Shown here in pieces: positions 49,053 to 58,047 of a DNA stretch of 64,000 nucleotides (position 1 is the stretch's first letter; the number at the start of each line of letters is the position of its first letter). The notes beneath the pieces are model-generated. The model worked only from the letters and a program-made list of their open reading frames with translations. It had not been told where the DNA came from and ran no database searches. Source of the stretch: Streptomyces sp. 7-21 (GTDB lineage: Bacteria; Actinomycetota; Actinomycetes; Streptomycetales; Streptomycetaceae); contig NZ_JAERRL010000001.1 of NCBI RefSeq assembly GCF_016741785.1, positions 370,903-434,902 on the forward strand, written 5' to 3'. A program made the position numbers and the translations under genes.

Positions 49053-49105
49053 GGGGCCCGCCACCGGCCCCCGCCCGCAAGGGGCGGGGCCGGCCGGCGG
49101 GCCCC
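49053..49105. terminator. Large bidirectional hairpin between serA and the GH6 gene
   Basis: GGGGCCCGCC at 49053-49062 pairs with GGCGGGCCCC ending at 49105, and an inner stem CGGCCCCCGCCC with GGGCGGGGCCGG continues it, with small bulges. Its length suits the convergent genes on either side. Confidence 0.7.
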
Positions 49106-49228
49106 GGTGCGTTCTGGTTCCGGAAGCCTTCCAGGCCGCGGGAGACGGTGACCGGTGCCGCCCGGGAAGGCGGGGGCGGCACCGGACCGGACAGACGCCT
49201 GACGCTGGGTGTGAGATGGGGGGACGCG

Positions 49229-50233
49229 TCAGCCGCCTGCCAGCTCGTACGCCTTGTCCGGCGAGAACTGGCCCGCCGGCCCGTCGCAGCCGTCCAGCTC
49301 ACCCGGACGCTTGATCCACAGGTAGGCGTCGATGCGTTCGCTGCCGGTGTTCACCGTCGGGTTGTCGCCGACGAGACGCCCCGGCGGGTCGCACCACTCG
49401 CCGTCGGGGGCCGGGCCGTTGCCGTTGCGGCTGGTGTCCACCACCGCGCCGAGCTCCGGGTCGCCGAGCTCGGCGAGCACAGCCTCGGCGAAGGCCACCT
49501 CGCTGCCGGTGGTGTTGTAGTTCGAGGCGTTGGTGTAGATGCCGTCGCCGCTCTCAAGGACGCCGGCGTCCCGCAGCTCCGCGGCGATGCCCGAGGGCTG
49601 GTGCCACGTGGAGTGGCCGGCGTCGAAGTAGACCCGCGCCTCGGGGTTGGCCGCGTGGATGATGTCGGCGGCCTCGGCCAGCGCGCTGAACCGCTCGGCG
49701 CGCTCCGCCTCGTCCAGGCAGGTCGTCAGGGCGATCGAGTCCGGCTCCAGGATCACGACGGCCGGGTCGCTGCCCAGGCCGGCGGCGAAGTCCTCGGCCC
49801 ACGCCAGGTAGCTGGGGAAGTCGGGAGCGCCGCCCGCGGAGGCCCCGCCGCAGTCGCGGTTGGGGATCATGTACGACACGAGCACGGGGACCTGGCCGGC
49901 GGCCGAGGCGGCGGAGGTGACGGCGGAGACCTCTTCGGTGACGGTCTCGGGCTCGTAGTTCGAGATCCAGGTGGCCTGCGGCTGGCTGGCTATCCGCTCC
50001 TGGATCAGGGGGGCCCGGGGATCATCCGGGTTGGCGGCGAGCCACTCGTGGATGGCGCCGGGGTGGTCGTAGAAGACGGTGTCGTCGGGAAGGTCGGCCG
50101 TGGCCGCGCCCTGCGCCGGGGCGACGGCGAGCCAGGCGGCCATGGAGCCCAGAAGCGCGCCGGCCGCCAGCGTCGCACGGGTGCGGGCCGGGCGGTGGCG
50201 GGTGGGGGGCTGCGCGGCTTTTGGGGTGCGCAC
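49229..50233 (-). CDS. Secreted glycoside hydrolase family 6 (cellulase/cellobiohydrolase)
   Basis: The 334-residue protein has a Sec signal peptide (about 1-43, ending APAQGA) and one GH6 catalytic domain without a cellulose-binding module or linker. GH6 hallmarks are YMIPNRDCGGASAGG (acid/base Asp region), ILEPDSIALT, VDTSRNGNGP and the WCDPPGRLVGDNP and LWIKRPGELDGCD segments. It hydrolyses beta-1,4-glucan with inversion. GTG 50233 has AGAGGAA upstream. A perfect CebR operator lies 41-54 nt upstream of the start, so it should be induced by cellobiose or cellotriose. The lack of a binding module suggests soluble or amorphous substrates. Confidence 0.92.
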   Translation of the reverse strand: MRTPKAAQPPTRHRPARTRATLAAGALLGSMAAWLAVAPAQGAATADLPDDTVFYDHPGAIHEWLAANPDDPRAPLIQERIASQPQATWISNYEPETVTEEVSAVTSAASAAGQVPVLVSYMIPNRDCGGASAGGAPDFPSYLAWAEDFAAGLGSDPAVVILEPDSIALTTCLDEAERAERFSALAEAADIIHAANPEARVYFDAGHSTWHQPSGIAAELRDAGVLESGDGIYTNASNYNTTGSEVAFAEAVLAELGDPELGAVVDTSRNGNGPAPDGEWCDPPGRLVGDNPTVNTGSERIDAYLWIKRPGELDGCDGPAGQFSPDKAYELAGG

Positions 50234-50273
50234 GGTGGATCGTTCCTCTCACGGGACGATGCGTTCAGTGGGT

Positions 50274-50287
50274 TGGGAGCGCTCCCA
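50274..50287. promoter_or_regulatory. CebR operator (perfect)
   Basis: TGGGAGCGCTCCCA is the exact 14-bp consensus palindrome of CebR, the cellulose-utilisation repressor of Streptomyces. It lies between the GH6 gene and the divergent proline dehydrogenase gene. Confidence 0.92.
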
Positions 50288-50448
50288 CCTCCGGGAACAT
50301 AGCCGCTCGCGACGGGGGAGTAAACCACCGCGCACCGACCTTCCCTCGCATCACTGCCGCACGAATGCTGTCCGGGACGGCACGGATGAGCGAATATGGG
50401 GGTCCGCCGGCACCACCGTGCCGGAAACGTCCCGAGGAGGTACCCCCG

Positions 50449-51375
50449 ATGCTGGGACCGGTGCTTCTCGCGGCGGCGCGCAGCGACACCCTGCGGCGCG
50501 TCGTCTCGAACACCTCGCTCACCCGACCGGTTGTCGAGCGCTTCGTCGCTGGCGAGAGCCTCTCCGACGCCCTGGCGGCCGTGCGCGCGCTGACGCGGCG
50601 GGGCCTGTGTGTCACCCTCGATCACCTCGGCGAGCACGTCACGGACCCCCGCGAGGCCAAGCGCAGCCGCGACGCCTATCTGGCCCTGGCGGACGCGCTC
50701 GCGCGTGAAGGGCTGGGAACCAGGGCCGAGCTGTCGCTGAAGCTGTCGGCCTTCGGGCAGGCGCTTGACGGCGGCGACGACCTGGCGTACGAGAACGTGC
50801 TGCCCGTCGTGGAGGCCGCCGCGGCGGCGGGCACGACGGTGACGCTCGACATGGAGGACCACACCACGGCGGACTCGACGCTGGCGGTCCTCGCCCGGCT
50901 GCGGGAACGCTTCCCGCAGACCGGCGCGGTGCTCCAGTCGTACCTGTACCGGACCGAGCAGGACTGCCGGACCCTGGCCGCCTCGGGCGCCCGGGTCCGC
51001 CTGGTCAAAGGCGCCTACCGCGAGCCGGCCGCCGTGGCCCGCCAGGACCGGCATGAGACGGACCTGGCCTACGTCCGCTGCCTGCATGTGCTGATGGCGG
51101 GCCAGGGCTACCCGATGATCGCCACCCACGACCCCCGGCTGGTGGCCATCGCCGAGTCGCTCGCCGCACGCTACGGGCGCAAGCCCGGCAGCTACGAGTT
51201 CCAGATGCTCTACGGCATACGCGCCGCCGAGCAGCGCCGGCTCGCCGACCGGGGGCACCGGGTCCGGGTCTACGTGCCCTACGGCACCGACTGGTACGCG
51301 TACTTCATGCGGCGTCTGGCCGAGCGCCCCGCCAACCTCGCCTTCTTTGTCCGGTCCCTCGTCAGCCGGGGCTGA
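50449..51375 (+). CDS. Proline dehydrogenase
   Basis: This flavoenzyme oxidises proline to pyrroline-5-carboxylate. The 308-residue length is that of a stand-alone proline dehydrogenase, not the long PutA fusion. Typical motifs are LSLKLSAFG, TLDMEDHTT, LVKGAYREP, ATHDPRL and YEFQMLYGIR. ATG 50449 has a strong GAGGAGG 8 nt upstream. The P5C dehydrogenase gene follows 69 nt later, so proline is converted to glutamate by two separate enzymes of one operon. It is divergent from the CebR-controlled GH6 gene. Confidence 0.95.
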   Translation: MLGPVLLAAARSDTLRRVVSNTSLTRPVVERFVAGESLSDALAAVRALTRRGLCVTLDHLGEHVTDPREAKRSRDAYLALADALAREGLGTRAELSLKLSAFGQALDGGDDLAYENVLPVVEAAAAAGTTVTLDMEDHTTADSTLAVLARLRERFPQTGAVLQSYLYRTEQDCRTLAASGARVRLVKGAYREPAAVARQDRHETDLAYVRCLHVLMAGQGYPMIATHDPRLVAIAESLAARYGRKPGSYEFQMLYGIRAAEQRRLADRGHRVRVYVPYGTDWYAYFMRRLAERPANLAFFVRSLVSRG

Positions 51376-51444
51376 CCCGCCGGCGGCCGGCACCGGACCA
51401 GCACCGAACCAGCAACCGAACCCGCAACCAAGGAGCCCACCGCC

Positions 51445-53076
51445 ATGGACGCTGTGACCCAGGTCCCCACGCCGGTGAACGAGCCGGTGCACACCTACGC
51501 CCCGGGCTCGGCGGAGCGCCTTCGCCTGGAGCGCAAACTCAAGGAGCTCGCGGAGAACCCGATGGAGCTGCCGATGACTATCGGAGGCGTCCGCCGGATG
51601 GCGGCGGGCGAGCCCTTCGACGTCGTCCAGCCCCACCGCCACGCCGCGCGCCTGGGCACCAGCGCGCACGCGACCCGCCAGGACGCCCGCGACGCCATCG
51701 ACGCGGCGCTCGCCGCTGCTCCTGCCTGGCGTGCCCTGCCGTTCGACGACCGCGCCGCGGTCTTCCTGCGCGCGGCCGAGCTGCTCGCCGGGCCGTGGCG
51801 CGAGACCATCGCCGCCTCCACGATGCTGGGCCAGTCCAAGACGGTCCAGCAGGCGGAGATCGACGCCCCGTGCGAGCTGGTCGACTTCTGGCGGTTCAAC
51901 GTCCACTTCGCCCGGGAGATTCTCGCCGAGCAGCCGCCCGTCCAGCCCAGGGGCGTCTGGAACCGCCTGGACTTCCGCCCGCTGGAGGGGTTCGTCTACG
52001 CCATCACGCCGTTCAACTTCACCGCCATCGCGGGCAACCTGCCGACCGCGCCCGCGCTGATGGGCAACGTGGTGGTCTGGAAACCCTCCCCGACGCAGAC
52101 GCACGCGGCCGTGCTGCTGATGCGGCTGCTGGAGGAGGCGGGGCTGCCGCCCGGTGTGATCAACCTGGTGACGGGCGACGGCCGGGAGCTGTCCAAGGAG
52201 GCCCTGCCGCACCCGGACCTCGCCGGCATCCACTTCACCGGCTCCACGGCGACGTTCCAGTATTTGTGGCGCGGCGTGGGGGAGAACATCGCGCGCTACC
52301 GCAACTACCCCCGCGTCGTGGGCGAGACGGGCGGCAAGGACTTCATCGTGGTCCACCCGAGCGCGGATCCGGACGCGGTGAAGACGGCGATCACGCGCGG
52401 CGCCTTCGAGTACCAGGGGCAGAAGTGCTCGGCCGCCTCCCGTGCCTACGTCCCGCGCTCGCTGTGGGAGGGCGGGCTGCGCGACGCCGTCGCCGCCGAG
52501 GCCGACGGCCTGTCCATGGGCGACCCGCGTGATCTGAGCAACTTCATGGCGGCCGTCATCGACGCGCGCGCCTTCGCCAAGGCCAAGGCCGCCATCGAGC
52601 GGGCCAAGGCCGACCCCTCCTGCGAGATCATCGCGGGCGGCACCTATGACGACTCGGTCGGCTACTTCGTGCGGCCCACGGTGCTGACCTGCTCGGATCC
52701 TGGGAACGAGGTCTTCACCACCGAGTACTTCGGGCCGATCATCGCGGTGTACGTCTTCGACGACGGCGACTTCGACGCGGTCGTCGACCAGATGGAGTCC
52801 GTGGCGCCCTACGCGCTGACCGGGGCGGTCTTCGCGGGCGACCGTGCCGTGGCGTCCTCGGTGTGCGAACGGCTGCGGTACGCGGCGGGCAACTTCTACA
52901 TCAACGACAAGCCGACCGGCTCGATCGTCGGCCAGCAGCCGTTCGGCGGGGCCCGCGCCTCGGGCACCAACGACAAGGCCGGCTCGAAGTTCAACCTGCT
53001 GCGGTGGACCTCGCCGCGCTCCATCAAGGAGACGCTGGTGCCGCCGACGGACTACCGCTACCCGCACATGGGGTGA
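51445..53076 (+). CDS. pruA: L-glutamate gamma-semialdehyde (P5C) dehydrogenase
   Basis: PruA oxidises glutamate semialdehyde, the open form of pyrroline-5-carboxylate, to glutamate with NAD. The 543-residue protein has the aldehyde-dehydrogenase nucleophile Cys328 in GQKCSAASRAYV, the general-base region VGETGGKDFIVVH, and YAITPFNFTAIAGNLPTAPAL as the NAD site. ATG 51445 has AAGGAG upstream. It follows the proline dehydrogenase gene and ends the operon at a strong hairpin. Confidence 0.96.
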   Translation: MDAVTQVPTPVNEPVHTYAPGSAERLRLERKLKELAENPMELPMTIGGVRRMAAGEPFDVVQPHRHAARLGTSAHATRQDARDAIDAALAAAPAWRALPFDDRAAVFLRAAELLAGPWRETIAASTMLGQSKTVQQAEIDAPCELVDFWRFNVHFAREILAEQPPVQPRGVWNRLDFRPLEGFVYAITPFNFTAIAGNLPTAPALMGNVVVWKPSPTQTHAAVLLMRLLEEAGLPPGVINLVTGDGRELSKEALPHPDLAGIHFTGSTATFQYLWRGVGENIARYRNYPRVVGETGGKDFIVVHPSADPDAVKTAITRGAFEYQGQKCSAASRAYVPRSLWEGGLRDAVAAEADGLSMGDPRDLSNFMAAVIDARAFAKAKAAIERAKADPSCEIIAGGTYDDSVGYFVRPTVLTCSDPGNEVFTTEYFGPIIAVYVFDDGDFDAVVDQMESVAPYALTGAVFAGDRAVASSVCERLRYAAGNFYINDKPTGSIVGQQPFGGARASGTNDKAGSKFNLLRWTSPRSIKETLVPPTDYRYPHMG

Positions 53077-53101
53077 CGCGCCGCGCGTCACGGGCGTCCC
53101 T

Positions 53102-53138
53102 CCCGTCCCGCGGGGCAACAGCCGTCACGCGGGACGGG
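53102..53138 (+). terminator. Terminator of the proline operon
   Basis: CCCGTCCCGCG (53102-53112) and CGCGGGACGGG (53128-53138) form a perfect 11-bp stem with a 15-nt loop. Confidence 0.7.
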
Positions 53139-53175
53139 GGTGGCCGTCTCAGATAGTAGGACGGTCAACTATATG

Positions 53176-53207
53176 GGGAGACAGCACGTCTCCCGGCGGT
53201 TATTTTT
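53176..53207 (+). terminator. Second hairpin with T-rich tail in an AT-rich spot
   Basis: GGGAGAC (53176-53182) and GTCTCCC (53188-53194) form a 7-bp stem, followed 8 nt later by TTATTTTT. It lies in the unusually AT-rich segment 53150-53210. Confidence 0.5.
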
Positions 53208-53331
53208 GTAGGGCCGAACGGTCCGCTCCATCAGCGACGGGCGCCGAGCGGCGGCGCAGCGCGGGTGACCCCCCGGTGCCGCCCCCGCCCCCGGCGGCAT
53301 CCCACCGGCCTTCCTTGGGGAGCTGATCGTC

Positions 53332-53496
53332 ATGCCCACAACGCAGCACGCCGCCGCGCGCCCCGCCGCCCGGCCCGCCTCCCGCCGCCGTTCCGCCGCC
53401 CTGCGCCGCGAGCGGGACGACGCCCGCCGCCGCGCCGCGCTCGCCGTGCAGCGCTCGCTCGACCGCCGCGACAACGGCGGGGCGTTCGGCCACTGA
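53332..53496 (+). CDS. Small Arg-rich protein
   Basis: A 54-residue frame starts at ATG 53332 with GGGGAG 9 nt upstream. It is dominated by Arg and Ala (PASRRRSAALRRERDDARRR, then AALAVQRSLDRRDNGG), likely one long basic helix, and ends GGAFGH. It resembles in style the small protein at 34848. Function is unknown. It precedes leuB but a promoter separates them. Confidence 0.5.
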   Translation: MPTTQHAAARPAARPASRRRSAALRRERDDARRRAALAVQRSLDRRDNGGAFGH

Positions 53497-53557
53497 GCGG
53501 CTGTCGCGCGCCTGTCCGGATCGTGGACGACGGCGCCCGCGAGCCGGGCCAGCGGCG

Positions 53558-53563
53558 TAGGGT
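53558..53563 (+). promoter_or_regulatory. -10 element, leaderless start of leuB
   Basis: TAGGGT, a strong Streptomyces -10 hexamer, ends 6 nt before ATG 53570; only CCCCCC lies between, so no ribosome-binding site exists and the mRNA is probably leaderless. Confidence 0.55.
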
Positions 53564-53569
53564 CCCCCC

Positions 53570-54613
53570 ATGGCTCCGAGTATCGATCTTGCGGTGATTC
53601 CCGGTGACGGCATCGGCCCCGAGGTGGTGGCGCAGGGCCTGAAGGTCCTGACCGCCGTGCTGCCCGAGGACGTGAAGCTGGAGACCACCGAATACGATCT
53701 GGGCGCGCGCCGCTGGCACGCGACGGGCGAGACGCTGCCCGACGCCGAGCTGGAGCGCCTGCGGGGCCACGACGCGATCCTGCTCGGGGCCGTCGGCGAC
53801 CCCTCGGTTCCCTCCGGCGTCCTGGAGCGCGGACTGCTGCTGAAGCTCCGCTTCGCGTTCGACCACTACGTCAACCTCCGGCCCAGCCGGCTGTTCCCGA
53901 ACACACCGACGCCGCTGGCGGGCCGCCCGGACATCGACTTCCTCGTCGTGCGCGAGGGCACCGAGGGCCCCTACGTGGGCAACGGCGGTTCCATGCGCAC
54001 CGGAACCCCGGCCGAGGTCGCGACCGAGGTCAGCGTCAACACCGCTTACGGCGTGGAGCGCGTCGTCCGCGACGCCTTCGCGCGCGCCGCCGCCCGCCCG
54101 GCGAAGAAGCTGACGCTGGTCCACAAGAACAACGTGCTGGTCCACGCCGGCCACCTGTGGAAGAACACGGTCGACCGGGTGGCCCAGGAGTACCCCCAGG
54201 TCACCACCGACTACCTGCACGTCGACGCGGCCACGATCTTCCTCGTGACCCAGCCGGAGCGCTTCGACGTCATCGTCACCGACAACCTCTTCGGTGACAT
54301 CCTCACCGACCTCGCCGCCGCCGTCACCGGCGGCATCGGCCTGGCGGCCTCGGGCAACATCAACCCGTCCCGCGCATACCCCTCGATGTTCGAGCCGGTC
54401 CACGGCTCGGCCCCGGACATCGCGGGGACCGGCAAGGCCGACCCGACGGCAACCGTGCTCTCGGTCGCCCTGCTGCTGCGCCACCTCGGCTACGAGGCCG
54501 AGGCCACCCGCGTCGAAGAGGCCGTCACCGCCGACCTCGCGGCGCGCGAGGCGCAGACCTCCCGCGACACCGACACCATCGGCGACGACCTGGCCGCCCG
54601 CGTACGCGGCTGA
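53570..54613 (+). CDS. leuB: 3-isopropylmalate dehydrogenase
   Basis: LeuB oxidatively decarboxylates 3-isopropylmalate in leucine synthesis. The 347-residue protein has the family motifs [44 protein letters not shown] (substrate), KNNVL and [12 protein letters not shown] (metal-binding Asp). The short form is typical of actinomycetes. ATG 53570 is probably leaderless. A strong hairpin separates it from ilvE. Confidence 0.97.
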   Translation: MAPSIDLAVIPGDGIGPEVVAQGLKVLTAVLPEDVKLETTEYDLGARRWHATGETLPDAELERLRGHDAILLGAVGDPSVPSGVLERGLLLKLRFAFDHYVNLRPSRLFPNTPTPLAGRPDIDFLVVREGTEGPYVGNGGSMRTGTPAEVATEVSVNTAYGVERVVRDAFARAAARPAKKLTLVHKNNVLVHAGHLWKNTVDRVAQEYPQVTTDYLHVDAATIFLVTQPERFDVIVTDNLFGDILTDLAAAVTGGIGLAASGNINPSRAYPSMFEPVHGSAPDIAGTGKADPTATVLSVALLLRHLGYEAEATRVEEAVTADLAAREAQTSRDTDTIGDDLAARVRG

Positions 54614-54638
54614 CACGGCAGGACGTCAGCGGACGCCA

Positions 54639-54680
54639 GCCTGCCGCCCGGCCCCGGCGCCCGCGGGCCGGGCGGCAGGC
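54639..54680 (+). terminator. Terminator of leuB
   Basis: GCCTGCCGCCCGGCCC (54639-54654) and its exact complement (54665-54680) form a 16-bp stem with a 10-nt loop. Confidence 0.8.
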
Positions 54681-54823
54681 CGTCACGGCTGGGCAGAACC
54701 CCGGCCGGGTGCCACGATCTGCTCACAGGACAGTGCCCACGGACCGCCCGCCCTTCCGCGCGCGGCAGCCCCGGACGGCCGCCGTCCGGCGGGGCCGTTC
54801 CGCTCCCCGATGCTCGGATGTCC

Positions 54824-54829
54824 TAGTAT
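54824..54829 (+). promoter_or_regulatory. -10 element for ilvE
   Basis: TAGTAT lies 57 nt before ATG 54887 and matches the consensus well. No -35 is clear. Confidence 0.45.
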
Positions 54830-54886
54830 CCGGCTTCCCGGCGGGACCTGGTCCGCCACACCACGGAAGCGAAGGACGCGCTCACC

Positions 54887-55996
54887 ATGACCACCACGCC
54901 CAGCATCGACTTCGATCTCAAGCCCTCGGCCCATCCGCTGCCCGCCGCCGAGCGCGAGGCCGTGCTGGCCGATCCCGGCTTCGGCCGCCACTTCACCGAC
55001 CACATGGTCACCATCAGGTGGACCGAGGGCAGAGGCTGGCACGACGCGCGCCTGACGCCCTACGCGCCGCTGCCGATGGACCCGGCGACCATGACGCTCC
55101 ACTACGGCCAGGCGATCTTCGAAGGGCTGAAGGCGTACCGCCAGCCCGACGGCTCGGTCGCGGTCTTCCGCCCCGACGCCAACGCCCGGCGCTTCCAGAA
55201 CTCCGCCCGCCGCCTGGCCATGCCCGAGCTGCCGGTCGAGACCTTCATCAAGGCCATCGACGTCCTGGTCGCCCACGACGCGGCCTGGGTGCCGGGCGGG
55301 GGAGAGCAGTCCCTGTACCTGCGCCCCTTCATGTTCGCCACCGAGTCCGGCCTCGGCATCAACCGGCCCGCCAACGAGTACCTGTTCATGCTGATCGCCT
55401 CGCCCGCGGGCGCGTACTTCGCCGGCGGCATCAAGCCGGTCTCCGTGTGGCTGAGCACCGAGTACGTCCGTGCCGCCCCCGGCGGCACCGGCGAGGCCAA
55501 GTGCGCCGGCAACTACGCCGCCGCGTTCCTCGCCCAGGCCGAGGCGGTGCGCCACGGCTGCGACCAGGTCGTCTGGCTCGACGCGGCCGAGCGCCGCTGG
55601 GTCGAGGAGATGGGCTCCTCCAACCTCTTCTTCGTCCGCGGCCGGGGCAGTGACACCAAGGTCGTCACCCCCCGGCTGACCGGCACCCTGCTGCCCGGCA
55701 TCACCCGCGACTCGCTGCTGACGCTCGCCGCCGACCTCGGCTACGCCACCGAGGAGGTGCGGCTGACCACCGACGACTGGCGCCAGGGCTGCGAGGACGG
55801 CACCATCAGCGAGGTCTTCGCCTGCGGCACCGCCTCGGTCATCACGCCGGTCGGCTCGGTGAAGTCCCCGGACGCCTCCTGGACCATCGCCGACGGCCAG
55901 CCCGGCGAGGTCACCCTGCGGCTCCGTGAGGCGCTCGTCAACCTGCAGACCGGCCGCGGCGAGGACCGGCACGGCTGGATGCACCCGGTGGGGTGA
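54887..55996 (+). CDS. ilvE: Branched-chain amino-acid aminotransferase
   Basis: IlvE transfers an amino group between glutamate and the branched-chain 2-oxoacids, the last step of Ile, Leu and Val synthesis. The 369-residue protein is a fold type IV PLP enzyme: [15 protein letters not shown] near the active site, the PLP lysine in [12 protein letters not shown], and [11 protein letters not shown] and [15 protein letters not shown] 54887 has GAAGGA upstream. It lies between leuB and cimA in a branched-chain cluster, with its own promoter. Confidence 0.97.
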   Translation: MTTTPSIDFDLKPSAHPLPAAEREAVLADPGFGRHFTDHMVTIRWTEGRGWHDARLTPYAPLPMDPATMTLHYGQAIFEGLKAYRQPDGSVAVFRPDANARRFQNSARRLAMPELPVETFIKAIDVLVAHDAAWVPGGGEQSLYLRPFMFATESGLGINRPANEYLFMLIASPAGAYFAGGIKPVSVWLSTEYVRAAPGGTGEAKCAGNYAAAFLAQAEAVRHGCDQVVWLDAAERRWVEEMGSSNLFFVRGRGSDTKVVTPRLTGTLLPGITRDSLLTLAADLGYATEEVRLTTDDWRQGCEDGTISEVFACGTASVITPVGSVKSPDASWTIADGQPGEVTLRLREALVNLQTGRGEDRHGWMHPVG

Positions 55997-56070
55997 CGCG
56001 CGGCCGGAACGGGGCGCGCGGGGCGGGTGCGCGCCGTCACCGCGAGGTCTCGCATCGTGAGACGGAATGG

Positions 56071-56098
56071 GCAGTCTGGGACGGGTGTGCCAGACTGC
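56071..56098 (+). promoter_or_regulatory. 9-bp hairpin at the start of the cimA leader
   Basis: GCAGTCTGG (56071-56079) and CCAGACTGC (56090-56098) form a perfect 9-bp stem with a 10-nt loop, directly before the leader peptide. It may terminate ilvE or form part of the leader. Confidence 0.5.
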
Positions 56099-56102
56099 CG
56101 CC

Positions 56103-56150
56103 GTGCTTGTGTGCACCATGATTATTGGTGACAAGCGCGCCGGTCCGTGA
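56103..56150 (+). CDS. Candidate cimA leader peptide
   Basis: A 15-residue frame from GTG 56103, MLVCTMIIGDKRAGP, contains Leu, Val and two adjacent Ile codons. It ends 65 nt before a complete intrinsic terminator that itself precedes cimA. This is the classical layout of attenuation by branched-chain amino-acid supply. An internal ATG (56118, MIIGDKRAGP) is an alternative. No strong ribosome-binding site is visible, so translation is unproven. Confidence 0.55.
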   Translation: MLVCTMIIGDKRAGP

Positions 56151-56215
56151 GTGACCGCCGCCCTGGCCCATCCGTCCGCGGGCCGCGTCGGCCACCGCGC
56201 CCCGACCCGCGCGCA

Positions 56216-56250
56216 GACCTCTCGCATCCCGCGAGGGGTCTTTTCGTTTT
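56216..56250 (+). terminator. Attenuator-like terminator before cimA
   Basis: GACCTCTCGC (56216-56225) pairs with GCGAGGGGTC (56231-56240) with one G-T pair, followed by TTTTCGTTTT. It ends 21 nt upstream of the cimA ATG, so it must be overcome for cimA to be transcribed from an upstream promoter. Confidence 0.75.
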
Positions 56251-56271
56251 GCAGAAGCAGGAGACACCGTC

Positions 56272-57870
56272 ATGACAGCGTTGCCGACGGACGACTTCCA
56301 CGTTTTCGACACCACCCTGCGCGACGGCTCCCAGCGTGAGGGCATCAACCTCACGGTGGCCGACAAGCTTGCGATCGCGCGCCACCTGGATGAGTTCGGC
56401 GTCGGCTACATCGAAGGCGGCTGGCCGGGGGCGGTCCCGCGTGACACCGAGTTCTTCCGGCGGGCGCGCGAGGAGATCACCTTCCGGCACGCCAAGCTCG
56501 CCGCCTTCGGCGCCACGCGCAAGGCCGGCACGACGGCCGAGGCCGACCCCCAGGTGCAGGCACTGCTGGAGTCTGAGGCGCCGGTCGTCGTGCTGGTCGC
56601 GAAGTCGCACGACCGCCACGTCGAGCTCGCGCTGCGGACGACCCTGGAGGAGAACCTCGCCATGGTCCGCGAGACCGTGGCCTACCTGCGCTCCCACGGC
56701 CGGCGCGTCTTCGTCGACTGCGAGCACTTCTTCGACGGGTTCCGCGCCCGGCGCGACTACGCCCTGGAGGTGGTGCGCACCGCCCACGAGGCCGGCGCGG
56801 AGGTAGTGGTGCTCTGCGACACCAACGGCGGCATGCTGCCCTCCCAGGTCGCGGACGTGGTGCGGACCGTCGCCACGGAGACCGGGGCGCGCCTGGGCAT
56901 CCACGCGCAGGACGACACCGGCTGCGCGGTGGCCAACACCCTGGCGGCCGTCGAGGCCGGCGCCACGCACGTGCAGTGCACCGCCAACGGCTACGGCGAG
57001 CGCGTCGGCAACGCGAACCTCTTCCCGGTCGTCGCCGCGCTGGAGCTCAAGCTCGGCAAGCGGGTGCTGCCCGAGGGCGCGCTGCGGGAGATGACGCGGA
57101 TCTCCCACGCCATCGCCGAGATCGTTAACCTCACGCCCGCCACCCACCAGCCGTACGTGGGGGTCTCCGCCTTCGCGCACAAGGCGGGCCTGCACGCCTC
57201 TGCGATCAAGGTCGACCCCGACCTGTACCAGCACATCGACCCGGAACGCGTCGGCAACTCCATGCGGATGCTCGTCTCCGACATGGCGGGACGCGCCTCC
57301 GTCGAGCTGAAGGGCAAGGAGCTCGGCTACGACCTGGGGGGCGACCGCGAACTGGTCGGCCGCGTCGTGGAGCGGATCAAGGCCCGGGAGCTGAAGGGCT
57401 ACACCTACGAGGCGGCCGACGCCTCCTTCGAGCTGCTGCTGCGTGAGGAGCTGGTGGAGGGACCCCGGCGGTTCTTCCGCCTGGAGTCGTGGCGCACGAT
57501 CACCGACCAGCGCGCCGACGGCTCCGTCGAGAACGAGGCCACCGTGCGGCTGTGGGCCAAGGGCGAGCGCATCCTGGCCAGCGGCGAGGGCAACGGCCCG
57601 GTCGACGCCCTCGACCGCGCCCTGCGTGTGGCGCTGGAGCGGATCTTCCCCGAACTGGCCCGGCTGACGCTGGTCGACTACCGTGTCCGGATCCTGGAGG
57701 GCACGCAGGGCACGCAGTCCACCACCCGGGTGCTGATCACGACCAGCGACGGCACCACGGAGTGGTCCACCGTCGGCGTGGCCGACAACGTCATCGCCGC
57801 GTCCTGGCAGGCGCTCGACGACGCCTACACCTACGGCCTGCTGCGGGCCGGGCTCCAGCCCACTGACTGA
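56272..57870 (+). CDS. cimA: Citramalate synthase (CimA-type)
   Basis: This enzyme of the 2-isopropylmalate/homocitrate synthase family condenses acetyl-CoA with pyruvate to give citramalate, a threonine-independent route to isoleucine. The 532-residue protein has VFDTTLRDGSQREGINLT at the N-terminus, the metal site HKAGLHASAIK, and a C-terminal regulatory domain. In Streptomyces such genes are annotated as citramalate synthase; a 2-isopropylmalate synthase activity cannot be excluded from sequence. ATG 56272 has AGGAG 8 nt upstream. It follows a leader peptide and terminator, suggesting attenuation by branched-chain amino acids. Confidence 0.88.
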   Translation: MTALPTDDFHVFDTTLRDGSQREGINLTVADKLAIARHLDEFGVGYIEGGWPGAVPRDTEFFRRAREEITFRHAKLAAFGATRKAGTTAEADPQVQALLESEAPVVVLVAKSHDRHVELALRTTLEENLAMVRETVAYLRSHGRRVFVDCEHFFDGFRARRDYALEVVRTAHEAGAEVVVLCDTNGGMLPSQVADVVRTVATETGARLGIHAQDDTGCAVANTLAAVEAGATHVQCTANGYGERVGNANLFPVVAALELKLGKRVLPEGALREMTRISHAIAEIVNLTPATHQPYVGVSAFAHKAGLHASAIKVDPDLYQHIDPERVGNSMRMLVSDMAGRASVELKGKELGYDLGGDRELVGRVVERIKARELKGYTYEAADASFELLLREELVEGPRRFFRLESWRTITDQRADGSVENEATVRLWAKGERILASGEGNGPVDALDRALRVALERIFPELARLTLVDYRVRILEGTQGTQSTTRVLITTSDGTTEWSTVGVADNVIAASWQALDDAYTYGLLRAGLQPTD

Positions 57871-58035
57871 CCGCTGCCACCGGCGGTGCTGTAGGAACCC
57901 GACAGCGCCGCCGGGGGCGGCTGTGTGACTTCGCTGCACGGCGGGGAGCGGCCGCCGCGGTTCTGTTCAGCGCCCCCATGAAATGACGGCGGAGACTGTA
58001 CGGAACTGACGAGGGCCTCGCCCGTCCGGCTTTCA

Positions 58036-58041
58036 TAGGGT
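58036..58041 (+). promoter_or_regulatory. -10 element, leaderless start of accB
   Basis: TAGGGT ends 6 nt before ATG 58048 with no ribosome-binding site between, the same layout as at leuB. Confidence 0.5.
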
Positions 58042-58047
58042 CTGTAC

